Shown: positions 52,280 through 61,893, numbered from the stretch's first letter. The stretch: 64,000 nucleotides of DNA from Fertoeibacter niger (GCF_009380135.2 NZ_WHUT02000002.1:186001-250000); one strand, 5' to 3'. Numbers and translations are program-made. The notes: generated by a model from the sequence alone, not told the origin.

Positions 52280-53953
52280 TTAACGCTGCGCCCGCGCCAG
52301 TAGCGCCACCGCCGCCAGCCCCACCAGCATCACCAACAGCGCGGCGGGTGCGGCATCGCCCAGACGCTCAAGGCTTGCCTGTTCATGCACCCGTGTGGCC
52401 AAGGTGTTGTAGTTGAACGGCCGCAGCAACAGCGTGGCGGGCAGTTCCTTCACGCAGTCGACAAACACCACCAGCAGCGCCGTCAGCACCGACCCGCGCA
52501 TCAGCGGCAGATAAACCGCGCCCAGCGTTCCCCCCGCCCCGCGCCCCAGCGACCGTGCCGCCATCGGCAGGCTGGGGGATATGCGGCCAAAGGCGGCATC
52601 CACCGCCCCCTGCGCCACGGCAAAGAACCGCACCGCATAGGCCAGCACCAGCGCCGCCGCCGTGCCGGTCAGCATCAGCCCCGGGTCATGCCCCGTGACC
52701 GCCAGCACCGCATCGGCCACCCGGTGATCCAGCGCCGCCAGCGGCACCAGAAACCCCAGCGCCAGCACCGCACCGGGGGCCGCATAGCCCAGCGTCGTCA
52801 GCGGCAACACCAGACGCGGCAGCCCCCGGCCCGCCTGCCCCCGCCCCGCCAGCCGCACGCCATACACCAGAAACAGCGCCGCCCCCACCGTCAGCACCGC
52901 CGCAGCCCCGCCCACCACCAGCGTATTCACCAGCGCCCGCAACAGCCCCGGCGACACCCAGGCATCAAGGTTGCGCAACCCATGCACCAGCATCACCCCC
53001 ACCGGCAGCAGAAACCCCATGGCAAAGGGCAGCAGGCAAAACATGGTCGCCGCCGCCGCCGCCCAGCCCCGCAGGCGCTGCGGCAGGACAGGCCGCTGCG
53101 ACCGCGACAGCCGGTGAAACCGCGCGCCGCGCCGCGCGCCACGCTCCAGCCCCAGCAGCAGGAAGATCAGCAGCAGCACCACCCCGGCAATCTGCGCCGC
53201 GCCGCCGGCATTGCCCCCGGTCAGCCAGACCGAGAATATGCCCGTGGTCAGCGTCTGCACGCCGAAATGCTCCACCGTGCCGAAATCGGCCACCGTCTCC
53301 ATCAGCGCCAGCGCCACGCCCGCCGCAATCGCGGGCCGGGCCAGCGGCAGACCGATGCGGAAAAACAGCCCCCATGGCCCCGCCCCCAGCGCCCGCGCCA
53401 CCTCATAGGCGCAGCCCGATTGTTCGCGGAACGCCGCCCGCGCCAGCAGGAACACATAGGGGCACAAAGCCGCCGCCAGCACCACAATGGCCATCTCGGG
53501 CGAACGCACCTCGGGAAACCAGTAATCCAGCCGCGATTCCCACCCCGTCGCCGCGCGCAGCGCCACTTGCAGCGGCCCCGCGTAATCAAAGAAATCGGCC
53601 AGCGCATAGGCCCCCACATAGGCCGGCACCGCCAGCGGGAACAGCAGCGCATGGTCAAACAGCCGCGCCAGCGGAAAGCGGTACATCGTCACCAGCCAGG
53701 CCGCCCCGCTGCCGAACACCGCCACCAGCACCGCCACCCCCGCCATCAGGTAAAGCGTGGTCCCCAGATAGCGTGGCAGCACCGTGGCCATGAGATGCGG
53801 CCAGATATTCTCCACCGGATGAAACGCGATCCAGACCACCGACAGTATCGGCGCCAGCACCAGTGCCGCGATCAGCGCCGCGCCCAGCGACCAGCCATCC
53901 GGCCAGACCCGCCGCCAGCGCCGCGCGGGAAGATGAGTGTTTTGGTGGGTCAT
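52280..53953 (-). CDS. Iron(III)-type ABC transporter permease (FbpB/SfuB-like, fused double permease)
   Basis: 557-residue membrane protein with two permease halves, each with its own EAA-type loop: AYEVARALGAGPWGLFFRIGLPLARP at about 210-235 and AARSLGRGAGGTLGAVYLPLMRGS near 470. About twelve hydrophobic helices are seen. The two-in-one layout is typical of ferric-ion permeases SfuB/FbpB. Neither a binding protein nor an ATPase gene is adjacent, so it is an orphan or its partners are elsewhere. Start ATG at 53953. Confidence 0.9.
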   Translation of the reverse strand: MTHQNTHLPARRWRRVWPDGWSLGAALIAALVLAPILSVVWIAFHPVENIWPHLMATVLPRYLGTTLYLMAGVAVLVAVFGSGAAWLVTMYRFPLARLFDHALLFPLAVPAYVGAYALADFFDYAGPLQVALRAATGWESRLDYWFPEVRSPEMAIVVLAAALCPYVFLLARAAFREQSGCAYEVARALGAGPWGLFFRIGLPLARPAIAAGVALALMETVADFGTVEHFGVQTLTTGIFSVWLTGGNAGGAAQIAGVVLLLIFLLLGLERGARRGARFHRLSRSQRPVLPQRLRGWAAAAATMFCLLPFAMGFLLPVGVMLVHGLRNLDAWVSPGLLRALVNTLVVGGAAAVLTVGAALFLVYGVRLAGRGQAGRGLPRLVLPLTTLGYAAPGAVLALGFLVPLAALDHRVADAVLAVTGHDPGLMLTGTAAALVLAYAVRFFAVAQGAVDAAFGRISPSLPMAARSLGRGAGGTLGAVYLPLMRGSVLTALLVVFVDCVKELPATLLLRPFNYNTLATRVHEQASLERLGDAAPAALLVMLVGLAAVALLARAQR

Positions 53954-54050
53954 CACCCGGGCAGAGCTACAGGAAAGCGGTTTAACTGTCCAGAAAACCT
54001 CGTATAGTCGGGGCTTACATGGTTTCCTGACAGGCAAGGCCCGGCACCCT

Positions 54051-54923
54051 ATGCGCATCGTCTACCACCTTGGCGCCCATTGCACCGACGAAGAACGCCT
54101 GCTCAAATGCCTGCTGAAGAACCGCGGACGGCTGGCGACCGAGGGCATCGTGGTGCCCGGCCCTGCCCGCTACCGCACGCTTCTGCGCGACACGGCGGTG
54201 ACGCTGAAGGGCGAGGCCGCCACCCGCGACACGCAGGCGCTGGTGCTGGACCAGATCCTTGACGATGCCGATGCCGAACGCCTGATCCTCAGCTGGGACA
54301 GTTTCCTCAGCTATCCGCAATGGGTGCTGCGTGGCATGCTCTACCCCGCTGCGGGCAAACGGGTGCGCTCCTTCACCCAGATTTTCCCGGAGATCGAGGC
54401 TGAATTTCATCTGGCGATCCGCAACCCCGCCACGTTTCTGCCCGCGCTGTTCCAGAAACAGCGCGGCAAGACCTATGAGGAATTCACCGAAGGCACCGAT
54501 CCCATGCAATTGCGCTGGTCGGATCTGATCGGCAACATCCTGTCGCTGAACCCCGATGTGCCGCTGACCATCTGGTGCGACGAGGATACGCCGCTGATCT
54601 GGCCCGAGGTGTTGCAGCGCGTCACCGATCACAGCGACGATCTGGTGCTGGAAGATACCGACGATCTGCTGGCCACCATCATGTCGCCCGACGGGATGGC
54701 GCGGCTGCGCAGCTATCTTGCCAGCCACCCGCCCGTCACCGAAATGCAGCGCCGTCGCATCGTTTCGGCATTTCTCGACAAATTCGCGCTGACCGAACAG
54801 ATCGAGATGGAGCTTGAGGTGCCGGGCTGGACCGAAACCCTGGTCGCGGCCCTGACGGCGCAGTATGAGCAAGATGTCGAACGCATCGCCCGCATGCCCG
54901 GCGTGACGTTCATCGCGCCGTGA
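54051..54923 (+). CDS. Conserved Rhodobacteraceae protein, sulfotransferase-like remnant fold
   Basis: 290-residue protein. It starts MRIVYHLGAHCTDEERLLKCLLKNRGRLATEGIVVPGP, which has the layout of bacterial sulfotransferase-like proteins (HxGxxKT at the nucleotide loop, then leucines and Gly-Ile-x-Pro/Gly), but the usual K-T-G-T of the PAPS loop is replaced by CTDEE. The rest (LSWDSFLSYPQWVLRGMLYP, DVPLTIWCDEDTPLIWPEV) gives no other family. Probably does not bind PAPS. I recall close relatives only in this bacterial family. Confidence 0.7.
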   Translation: MRIVYHLGAHCTDEERLLKCLLKNRGRLATEGIVVPGPARYRTLLRDTAVTLKGEAATRDTQALVLDQILDDADAERLILSWDSFLSYPQWVLRGMLYPAAGKRVRSFTQIFPEIEAEFHLAIRNPATFLPALFQKQRGKTYEEFTEGTDPMQLRWSDLIGNILSLNPDVPLTIWCDEDTPLIWPEVLQRVTDHSDDLVLEDTDDLLATIMSPDGMARLRSYLASHPPVTEMQRRRIVSAFLDKFALTEQIEMELEVPGWTETLVAALTAQYEQDVERIARMPGVTFIAP

Positions 54924-54975
54924 GCGGCGGTATGACGGGCCGAGACCGGCCCGCCCCCGCCCTCAGCCCATGGCC

Positions 54976-55230
54976 TCAGCCCATGCCCAAAGCGGCCTTG
55001 TACATCTCCATGATCGCCTCTTCCTCGGCAATTTCGTCGGGCTTGCGCTTGCGCAGGGCGATGACCTTGCGCATCACCTTGGTGTCATAGCCGCGGCCCT
55101 TGGCCTCGGCGAACAGTTCCTTTTCCTGCTCGGCGATGTCTTTCTTTTCGGCGGCAAGGGTTTCGGCGCGCTCGATGAACTGGCGCAGTTCGTCGGCGGT
55201 CACGCTGTAGCTGTCGATCGGGTCGCTCAT
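54976..55230 (-). CDS. gapR: DUF2312 / GapR-like DNA-binding protein
   Basis: 84-residue coiled-coil protein: ADELRQFIERAETLAAEKKDIAEQEKELFAEAKGRGYDTKVMRKVIALRKRKPDEIAEEEAIMEMY. The RGYDxKVxRKxxxxRK pattern is diagnostic for DUF2312, whose Caulobacter member GapR binds overtwisted DNA and helps replication. Full length is close to the family norm. Single gene between two unrelated neighbours. Confidence 0.92.
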   Translation of the reverse strand: MSDPIDSYSVTADELRQFIERAETLAAEKKDIAEQEKELFAEAKGRGYDTKVMRKVIALRKRKPDEIAEEEAIMEMYKAALGMG

Positions 55231-55402
55231 CCGGGCCTCATGTTGTTTTCCGCGCGCCCCGTTGCCGGGCGACGCGGGCGGTTTTCTGCTCCTTCCCTAC
55301 CTGCGCGACGGGGCCGGATCAAGCGGTGCCGCGGCATCCTTGGCCTTGCCAGCGCCGGGCCGCTGGGCTAGGCGGATGCCGGACAGAAAACGGGGGTGGC
55401 CG

Positions 55403-55618
55403 ATGGATGTGCTGATCTGGGGCGGGGCGGCGCTGTCGCTGGCGGGCATCGCCGGGCTGGTCTGGTGCATCGTGGCGGCGCTGTCGGCACGCCGTGCCGG
55501 CCTGCCCGATGACGTGATGCGCACAAAGTTGCAGCGCGTGGTGGTGATGAACCTGGCCGCTCTGGGCATCTCGGCGCTGGGGCTGATGCTGGTGGTGGTG
55601 GGCATCCTGCTGGGCTGA
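55403..55618 (+). CDS. Small two-helix membrane protein
   Basis: 71-residue protein with two transmembrane helices (VLIWGGAALSLAGIAGLVWCIVAA and VVVMNLAALGISALGLMLVVVGILLG) joined by a basic loop SARRAGLPDDVMRTKLQR. A GGGGGTGG sequence precedes the ATG; an upstream ATG at 55376 would add nine residues. I recall the same layout in other Rhodobacteraceae. Convergent with the hydratase/dehydrogenase gene, 14 nt apart. Confidence 0.75.
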   Translation: MDVLIWGGAALSLAGIAGLVWCIVAALSARRAGLPDDVMRTKLQRVVVMNLAALGISALGLMLVVVGILLG

Positions 55619-55632
55619 CGCCCAGACCGCCT

Positions 55633-57429
55633 CTAACCCTCGTTCAGGCTGCCCAGTGTCAGGCCCTGACGGAACAGCTCATCCAGCAGGGGTGCCGGGG
55701 TGTAAAGCTGCGGCGCATCCGCCGCCCACACCCGCAGGTCGCGGCGCAAAATCAGCAGGGTCTGCCGTTCGGCCCAGAACATCGGCCCGCCCTCCCAGCG
55801 TGGAAAGCCCTGCCCCAGCACCAGCGCCAGATCAATGTCCGACGGGCAGCGCGCCCCGCCCTCGCCCAGAACGCGCGCGCCCTCATTCGCCATCGCCCCC
55901 AGCAGCCGCGCCATGATGCCCGCACGGTCCAGCGGTTTGCCTGCCGCCACCGGCGCCTCGCCCCCTGGCGCCACCAGACCGTCAAAGCCGAAATGCGCCA
56001 GCGCCGCGGTGATCCGGGCGGGGTCGGTGCCGCCCGCCACCAGATGCGCCGCCGCGCGCAGGCAAGCCGCCCTGACCCGCGCGCCAATGCCGCCCGGCAC
56101 CGCAGACCACACCGCCACCCGCCCCAGTTTGCGCGCCAGCGCAAGCAGTTGCGCCACCCGCGCCGGGGCGGTGCCCTGCGGCACCACCAGTTCGGCCAGC
56201 CTTTCCCCGGGCGGCAGTTGCAGCGAAAGCCCCGGCCCGCCGCCGCCCAGCGTCACTGCATCGGGCAGCGCGCCCGCATCCTCGCCCGGCAGCGCCAGCA
56301 CCAGATCGGCCCCGGTCAGCGCCGCCGCCCCCAGTGCCGGTTGCAGCCGCGCCCAATCGGCATCCCGCGCAGCCGCCGTCAGCGTGCCCGCCGCCACCGC
56401 CTGTTCCTGCCGCCCGGCAATCCGCTCCAGCGCCGCCACCAGCGCCGGGCGCTCCACCCCCGCAAGCGTCACCGGCAGGCCCGCCTGCACCAGCGCCAGC
56501 GCCAGATCGGCGGCCTCATCCCCGGTGCCCAGAATACCCACCTGCGCCAGCGGCGGTGCGGCCACGCGCGCTTCGGGCATTTTGGCCGCACGGCGTTCGG
56601 CAAAGAACACATGCCGCAGCCCAATCGCCTCCGGCGAGCCCACCAGATCAAGGAAAGCCGCGCGCTCGAAGGCCAGACCCTGCGCAAAGGGCAACAGCAG
56701 CGCCGCCTCGACACAATCGATGATCCGGCCCGGCCCGGGCAGCCGCGCCGCCCCCTGCGCCTTGCGCGCCGCAGCCAGCACCGCCTGATAGCCCGCCACA
56801 TCGCGCAGCCCCTCGCGCCGGTCACGGGTGGGGGGCAGGCCCAGCCCGATGGACGTCCGCGCCATGGCCAATGCCGCCGCCTCCAGCCCGTCTTCCACCA
56901 CCTGATCCACCAGCCCCAGCGCCATCGCCTCGGCGGCACCGACGGGCCGGCCGGTCAGCATCAGGCGCAACGCCTCGGCCGCGCCGATCAGCCGGGGCAG
57001 GCGCTGCGTGCCGCCCGCACCGGGCAGGATGCCCAGATGCACCTCGGGCAAGCCCAGCCTTGTGCTGGCCAGTGCGACCCGGGCATGCGCGGCAAGCGCA
57101 ATTTCCAGCCCGCCGCCCAGCGCCGTGCCATGCAGGGCCGCGATCACCGGCTTGGGGCTGGCCTCGATCTGGTTGCACAGGTCGGGCAACACCGGGGCGC
57201 GCGGCGGCTGGCCGAATTCCGCCAGATCGGCCCCGGCAGGAAAAGTGCGCCCCTCCGCGCGGATCACCACCGCCTGCACAGCATCATCCGCCAATGCCTC
57301 GGCCAGACCCGCCGCCAGCCCCGCACGCAGCGCATGGCCCAGCGCATTCACCGGCGGATGGTCGATGACCAGCACCATAACCTCACCCGCGCGGTGACGT
57401 TGCACCACCTGCTGCCCCGCCTCCGCCAT
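55633..57429 (-). CDS. Fused enoyl-CoA hydratase / 3-hydroxyacyl-CoA dehydrogenase (FadJ-like), degenerate dehydrogenase half
   Basis: 598-residue beta-oxidation-type protein; normal fusions are about 700-730 aa. The N-terminal crotonase domain (1-190) looks active: HGTALGGGLEIALA (oxyanion) and LPEVHLGILPGAGGTQRLPRL with the catalytic Glu. The dehydrogenase half begins VGILGTGDEAADLALAL, where the expected G-x-G-x-M-G is broken; the usual HFFSPA is replaced by LSLQLPPG and GFIGNR by GGIGARV, so the catalytic His and Asn are gone. The CoA-side C-terminal domains (GFDGLVAPGG, FPRWEGGPMFWAE) remain. Probably a hydratase/isomerase only. Confidence 0.82.
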   Translation of the reverse strand: MAEAGQQVVQRHRAGEVMVLVIDHPPVNALGHALRAGLAAGLAEALADDAVQAVVIRAEGRTFPAGADLAEFGQPPRAPVLPDLCNQIEASPKPVIAALHGTALGGGLEIALAAHARVALASTRLGLPEVHLGILPGAGGTQRLPRLIGAAEALRLMLTGRPVGAAEAMALGLVDQVVEDGLEAAALAMARTSIGLGLPPTRDRREGLRDVAGYQAVLAAARKAQGAARLPGPGRIIDCVEAALLLPFAQGLAFERAAFLDLVGSPEAIGLRHVFFAERRAAKMPEARVAAPPLAQVGILGTGDEAADLALALVQAGLPVTLAGVERPALVAALERIAGRQEQAVAAGTLTAAARDADWARLQPALGAAALTGADLVLALPGEDAGALPDAVTLGGGGPGLSLQLPPGERLAELVVPQGTAPARVAQLLALARKLGRVAVWSAVPGGIGARVRAACLRAAAHLVAGGTDPARITAALAHFGFDGLVAPGGEAPVAAGKPLDRAGIMARLLGAMANEGARVLGEGGARCPSDIDLALVLGQGFPRWEGGPMFWAERQTLLILRRDLRVWAADAPQLYTPAPLLDELFRQGLTLGSLNEG

Positions 57430-57670
57430 GCCGCCCCCCTTGCCCTTTGGCGTATTTAACAGGCGGATGACGCGCTTTGGCAAGTGTTTCCGGGGGGTTG
57501 GCCGAATTCCGGGCAAAAGGGGCAGCGCAAAGCCGCGCCGCAGGCCAATTGCGGGGCGGGCCGCAGCCCCATGCCACGCGGCAATGCGCCGCCCTTTCTT
57601 CCTGCGACGGGGCTGGATATGCTGGCCGCACACCTGCCCGACCGCGGGCCTGCCGCCTGAAGGAGATTTC

Positions 57671-58099
57671 ATGGACATCCGCCCGCTGACCCCCGGTTAC
57701 GCCGTATCCCCCCAGATCGCGCTGGAGGACCTGCCCGCCATCAAGGCCGCCGGTTTCACCACGTTGATCGACAACCGCCCGGATGCCGAAATTCCCGGCC
57801 CGCTGCACACCGCGGCCATGCAGGCGGCGGCCGAGGCGCAGGGCCTGACCTTTGTCGTGAACCCGATCATCTCGGGCGGCATGACGATGGAGAATGTGGC
57901 CGCCCAGCGCGCCGCCATCGACGCGGCCACCGGCCCCGTGCTGGCCTATTGCGCCTCGGGCAACCGTTCGTCCCAGGTCTGGGCGCTGGCGCTGGCCGGG
58001 CAGATGCCTGCGGATGACCTGATCGGTATACCGGCACGCTTCGGCTATCAGCTGGAGGGCCTGCGCGGCACGATCGACCGTCTGGCGCAGCAGGGCTGA
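57671..58099 (+). CDS. TIGR01244-family phosphatase/sulfurtransferase-like protein
   Basis: 142-residue protein with a strong AAGGAG ribosome site. It opens MDIRPLTPGYAVSPQIALEDLPAIKAAGFTTLIDNRPDAE, the usual start of the TIGR01244 (beta-lactamase hydrolase-like domain) family. The active-site loop is YCASGNRSSQ (C-x(5)-R as in dual-specificity phosphatases). Members act near sulfide or thiol metabolism, often beside sulfide:quinone reductases. Here it stands alone, so the partner is not visible. Confidence 0.9.
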   Translation: MDIRPLTPGYAVSPQIALEDLPAIKAAGFTTLIDNRPDAEIPGPLHTAAMQAAAEAQGLTFVVNPIISGGMTMENVAAQRAAIDAATGPVLAYCASGNRSSQVWALALAGQMPADDLIGIPARFGYQLEGLRGTIDRLAQQG

Positions 58100-58113
58100 C
58101 AGCGCGCGCATGG

Positions 58114-59055
58114 TCATCCGGCCTGCCCCACCCCGGGCAGCGCCGCCAGAGCGCCAGCGCCGGACAACACCTCAGCCCCGGGCAGCGCCAGCCGCAAGGC
58201 GCGCTGGCCGCGGTGCTGGCCAAGCCGCCCCTCGGCCAGTTTCTGCCCTGTCAGCCCCTCGCAGGCGATACGGTCCACCGTGGCCAGCGGCAGCGCCAGC
58301 ACATCGCCGGGGGCCAGTGCCATGACCTGCGCCAGTGGCAGGCTGAGACGGCACAGCACGGCCTCGATCACGCAGGCCGAAGCCATGACCTGAAGCGCCA
58401 GCGCCGCCTGAAACTGTTGCGCCGCCCCGGCCTGCACCGCCGGGGGCACCACGGCAGGGGGCCGCTGGCCGCGCCCGCTGGCAGGCAGCGCCAGCAGCAT
58501 CTGCCCTTGCCGCACACCCTCGGCCAGCGCCAGTTCGGCCTGCAACACCCGGTAAGCCGCATCTTCCAGCAGCAGGCCCAGCGGACGCGCATCATCGAGA
58601 AACGACGCATAGCGAAAACCACTGGCCCAGACGCGATCCGCCTCGGCCAGCAGCCCGGTTTCCAGATCGGCCAGCGCCGCGTCGATGAAGCCCGCCACCA
58701 TGGCCGCATCGGTGCGGGTGGGTTTGCGCGGCAGCGGCGGCTGGGGCAGCACCCGGCCCATCGTCTGCACCTCGGTCATCGCAGCCAGCGTGCCCGGCGC
58801 GATCACCAGCAGGCCCAGCGCGTCGCCCGGCCCTTCCAGCACCGCAATCAGCGCGCGTTCGGGCGGCAGTTCCAGCAGTACCGCCAGCGAATGCACCCCG
58901 GCGGTCAGGCGCGTCACCTCAAGCCCCAGCGCGAAACTGTCGCGTGCGGCGCGGGCCAGCGCCAGAGGCCAGCCGCGTTCGGCCGCGGATGCGGGCGGCC
59001 CGGCCGGCTGCTGCACCACCGCCAGTTTCCGCCTGATACCGCCCTGTTCCGCCAT
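58114..59055 (-). CDS. FliM/FliN-type flagellar motor switch C-ring protein (divergent)
   Basis: 313-residue protein. The N-terminus MAEQGGIRRKLAVVQQ matches Rhodobacteraceae FliM-like proteins beginning IRRK. The middle has MGRVLPQPPLPRKPTRTDAAMVAGFIDAALADLE and the C-terminal SPOA (surface presentation of antigens) domain has LPLAQVMALAPGDVLALPLATVDRIACEGLTGQKLAEGRLGQHRGQRALRL, with its typical strand pattern. The start is the ATG at 59055. No other flagellar genes are in the window. Confidence 0.75.
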   Translation of the reverse strand: MAEQGGIRRKLAVVQQPAGPPASAAERGWPLALARAARDSFALGLEVTRLTAGVHSLAVLLELPPERALIAVLEGPGDALGLLVIAPGTLAAMTEVQTMGRVLPQPPLPRKPTRTDAAMVAGFIDAALADLETGLLAEADRVWASGFRYASFLDDARPLGLLLEDAAYRVLQAELALAEGVRQGQMLLALPASGRGQRPPAVVPPAVQAGAAQQFQAALALQVMASACVIEAVLCRLSLPLAQVMALAPGDVLALPLATVDRIACEGLTGQKLAEGRLGQHRGQRALRLALPGAEVLSGAGALAALPGVGQAG

Positions 59056-59196
59056 GACGCCCCGCTGCCTGCCCGCCCGCCTGCCCCGTTCCAACACCGG
59101 CTTTTCCGACACTGGCCCGGCCTTCTGGCCCGCCTGCACCAGACCTGCCACGCAAGGCTTAGCAATTGGTGAATGCCGGGCGGATCAGACCCGGTT

Positions 59197-61893
59197 TCAG
59201 GCTGCTTTTTCCAGCCGCAGCGGCAAGGTCACGCGAAAGGCGGCACCGCCCTGCCCCGGCAGATAGCCGATTGTGCCGCCCAGACTGCCCATCACCTCGC
59301 GGCAGATCGCCAGCCCCAGACCGGCGCCCCCCGCCCGGGTCTGGTCGGTCAGCCGCGCGAATTTTTCAAACACCAGCGCCTGACTGGCCTTGGGGATGCC
59401 CGACCCGTTGTCGATCACATCCACCATCACCCGCCCGCCCCGGTGCCGCACCACGATGCGCAACTCGGGCCGCGCGGCATCGCAATATTTGCGCGCGTTG
59501 GAGATCAGGTTGATGAACACCTGCGCCAGCCGGTCGCCATCGGTGCGGATGAACATGTTTTCCGCCGCCGGGTTGCGGTGCAGCGTGAATTCGCGTTCCG
59601 GCCGCGTGTGGCTGGCCGCCTGCACCGCGCGGTCAAGCAATTGTTGCAGGTTGGTCAGGCCCAGATTCAACTGCACCGAGCCGTTTTCCAGCACCGACAG
59701 ATCCAAGAGATCATCCAGCAACCGCGTCAGCCTGATCGCCTCGTCATGCACGATGCGGGCGTATTGCCCGGCCATTTCGGGCGGAACACCCTCCATCAAA
59801 ATCTCGGAAAACGCGCGGATCGAGGTCATCGGCGTGCGCAATTCATGGCTTATCTGCGACAGGAAGGCATCCTTCTGCACCGAAAGCTGGGTCAGCTTTT
59901 CGTTCACCTCGCGCAGCTGGCGCGCGGTGCGGGTCAGTTCCTCGCGCTGCGCCTCAAGCTGTTGCGAATACTCCATGATCTGCGCGGTCTCGTTCGCCAC
60001 CGCCATCAGATCTTCCACCGTCACTGCCACCCGCCCGGCCAATTGCGAAATCATCGCATGCGCCGTGGCGGCCCCGACCGAGCCCGCAAGCCGCCGCTCC
60101 AGCCCCTCGACGAAACCGGGCGTCGCATCGGGCAGATATCCCGCCTTGCCCTGCATGCGCGCCTCGGCCTCAAACAGCGCCAGCGCCGCCTCTTCGCCCA
60201 GTATGCGCTGCGCCATGATCAGCAGATCCTCGGCCTCGGCCTTGCCACCGGCCCAGCCCTGCGGCCCCGCCGCCCCGGCATCGAAGACGTTGACAAAGGC
60301 GGCACCCTGCATCCGCTCCACCGGCCCCGGAAATGTCAGGATCGAGCCTATGCAAAACGCGGTGGCGTTCAGCACCAGCGACCAGAAGGTCGCGTGCAGC
60401 AACGGGTCCAGCCCCTCGACCCCGAACAAGGCCCGGGGGCGCAGCCAGTGCAACCCGAACGGCCCCTCGGCAAACACCCCCGCCGCAATCACCGCATCCG
60501 GGCCGAACGAGGGCAGGAACAGCGTATAGGCCCAGACCGCGAAACCGATGGTCAGCCCCAGCGCCGCCCCCACCCGCGTGGCCCCGCGCCAGAAGATGCC
60601 GCCCATCATCGCAGGCAATATCTGCGCCACCCCCACAAAGGAGATCAGCCCGATGGACGCCAGCGAGGATGACCCGCCCGACAGCCGGTAATAGGCATAG
60701 CCCAGCCCCAGCACCCCCGCGATACTGAACCGCCGCGCCAGCAGAACCACGCGCCGCACATCGCCCGACACCGCCGCACCCGCCACCGCCTGCGCGGGCC
60801 GCAGACGCAGCCACAGCGGCATGACGATATGGTTCGACACCATCGTGGCCAGCGCGATCGCCGCCACGATCACCATGGATGTGGCGCTGGAAAACCCGCC
60901 CAGAAAGGCCAGCATCGCCAGCCCGCCCTGCCCCTGTGACAAGGGCAGGGTCAGCACGAACAGATCGGGGTTCGACCCTTCAGGCATCATCTGAAGGCCC
61001 ACCACGGCAATCGGCACCACGAACAGGCTCATGGCAAACAGATACAGCGGAAACGCCCAGCTTGCCGTGGCCAGATGCCGTTCATCGGCGTTTTCCACCA
61101 CCAGCACCTGAAACATGCGCGGCAGGCAGATCACCGCCGCGGCCGACAGGAACATCAGCCCGGCCCAGCGCCCCGGTTGCAGATCCCATGTGGCGATGCG
61201 CGAGGCGTCAATGCGGGCGAAAATGTCGGCCGGGCCATCGGCCAGCCCCCAGACCACGAATATCCCCACGGCCAGCAAGGCCACCAGTTTCACCACCGCC
61301 TCTACCGCAATGGCCGTCACCACGCCGGTATGCTGTTCCTTCGCATCCAGATTGCGCGTGCCGAACAGGATGGTGAACAGCGCCAGCCCGCAGGCCACCC
61401 AAAGCGAGGTGCTGTCATTGCCCTCGACCACCCAACCCTCGGGCGGCGCACTGGCAAACACCCCGAAGGACAGCGTGACCGACTGCAATTGCAGCGCGAT
61501 ATAGGGCGTGGCCGCCACCACCGCTATCACCGTGACGATCACCCCCAGAAGGTTCGACTTGCCATAGCGGCTGGAAATCAGGTCGGCGATCGAGGTGACG
61601 CGCTGCTGCCGCCCGATCCTGACCAGCTTCCTCAGCACCCACCACCAGCCCACGAACACCAGCGTCGGCCCCAGATAGATCGTCAGAAACTCCAGCCCCG
61701 ACCGCGCCGCATAGCCCACGGCCCCGTAAAACGTCCAGGCCGTGCAATAGATGCTGAGGCTCAGCGTATAGACCAGCGGTGAACGCAGCCAGGGCAGCGC
61801 CCCCGCCATCGACCGCCGCTCCACCATGAAGGCCACCAGAAACAGCACGATCACATAGGCAAGGCAGGCCAGCACCAGGATGTTGAACGGCAT
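59197..61893 (-). CDS. CbrA-like sensor: sodium/solute symporter fused to histidine kinase
   Basis: 898-residue membrane sensor. The first about 500 residues form an SLC5-type symporter domain with about 13 helices (ending near LTFPGPVERM). A linker and coiled coil (about 640-670) follow. The HisKA domain has SHELRTP with phospho-acceptor H683, then HATPase_c motifs NLISNARKYC (N), DNGSGIPKASQALVFEKFAR (G1) and GAGLGLAI (G2). Such proteins sense a transported solute or metabolic state; CbrA controls catabolite regulation in pseudomonads. It shares one base with the small membrane gene upstream, and a receiver protein lies next. Confidence 0.93.
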   Translation of the reverse strand: MPFNILVLACLAYVIVLFLVAFMVERRSMAGALPWLRSPLVYTLSLSIYCTAWTFYGAVGYAARSGLEFLTIYLGPTLVFVGWWWVLRKLVRIGRQQRVTSIADLISSRYGKSNLLGVIVTVIAVVAATPYIALQLQSVTLSFGVFASAPPEGWVVEGNDSTSLWVACGLALFTILFGTRNLDAKEQHTGVVTAIAVEAVVKLVALLAVGIFVVWGLADGPADIFARIDASRIATWDLQPGRWAGLMFLSAAAVICLPRMFQVLVVENADERHLATASWAFPLYLFAMSLFVVPIAVVGLQMMPEGSNPDLFVLTLPLSQGQGGLAMLAFLGGFSSATSMVIVAAIALATMVSNHIVMPLWLRLRPAQAVAGAAVSGDVRRVVLLARRFSIAGVLGLGYAYYRLSGGSSSLASIGLISFVGVAQILPAMMGGIFWRGATRVGAALGLTIGFAVWAYTLFLPSFGPDAVIAAGVFAEGPFGLHWLRPRALFGVEGLDPLLHATFWSLVLNATAFCIGSILTFPGPVERMQGAAFVNVFDAGAAGPQGWAGGKAEAEDLLIMAQRILGEEAALALFEAEARMQGKAGYLPDATPGFVEGLERRLAGSVGAATAHAMISQLAGRVAVTVEDLMAVANETAQIMEYSQQLEAQREELTRTARQLREVNEKLTQLSVQKDAFLSQISHELRTPMTSIRAFSEILMEGVPPEMAGQYARIVHDEAIRLTRLLDDLLDLSVLENGSVQLNLGLTNLQQLLDRAVQAASHTRPEREFTLHRNPAAENMFIRTDGDRLAQVFINLISNARKYCDAARPELRIVVRHRGGRVMVDVIDNGSGIPKASQALVFEKFARLTDQTRAGGAGLGLAICREVMGSLGGTIGYLPGQGGAAFRVTLPLRLEKAA

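Noticed and set aside
52385-54007. A 540-codon His/Arg/Gln-rich plus-strand frame
   Set aside because: Antisense to the iron-type permease; repetitive RQH-rich sequence typical of a shadow frame.
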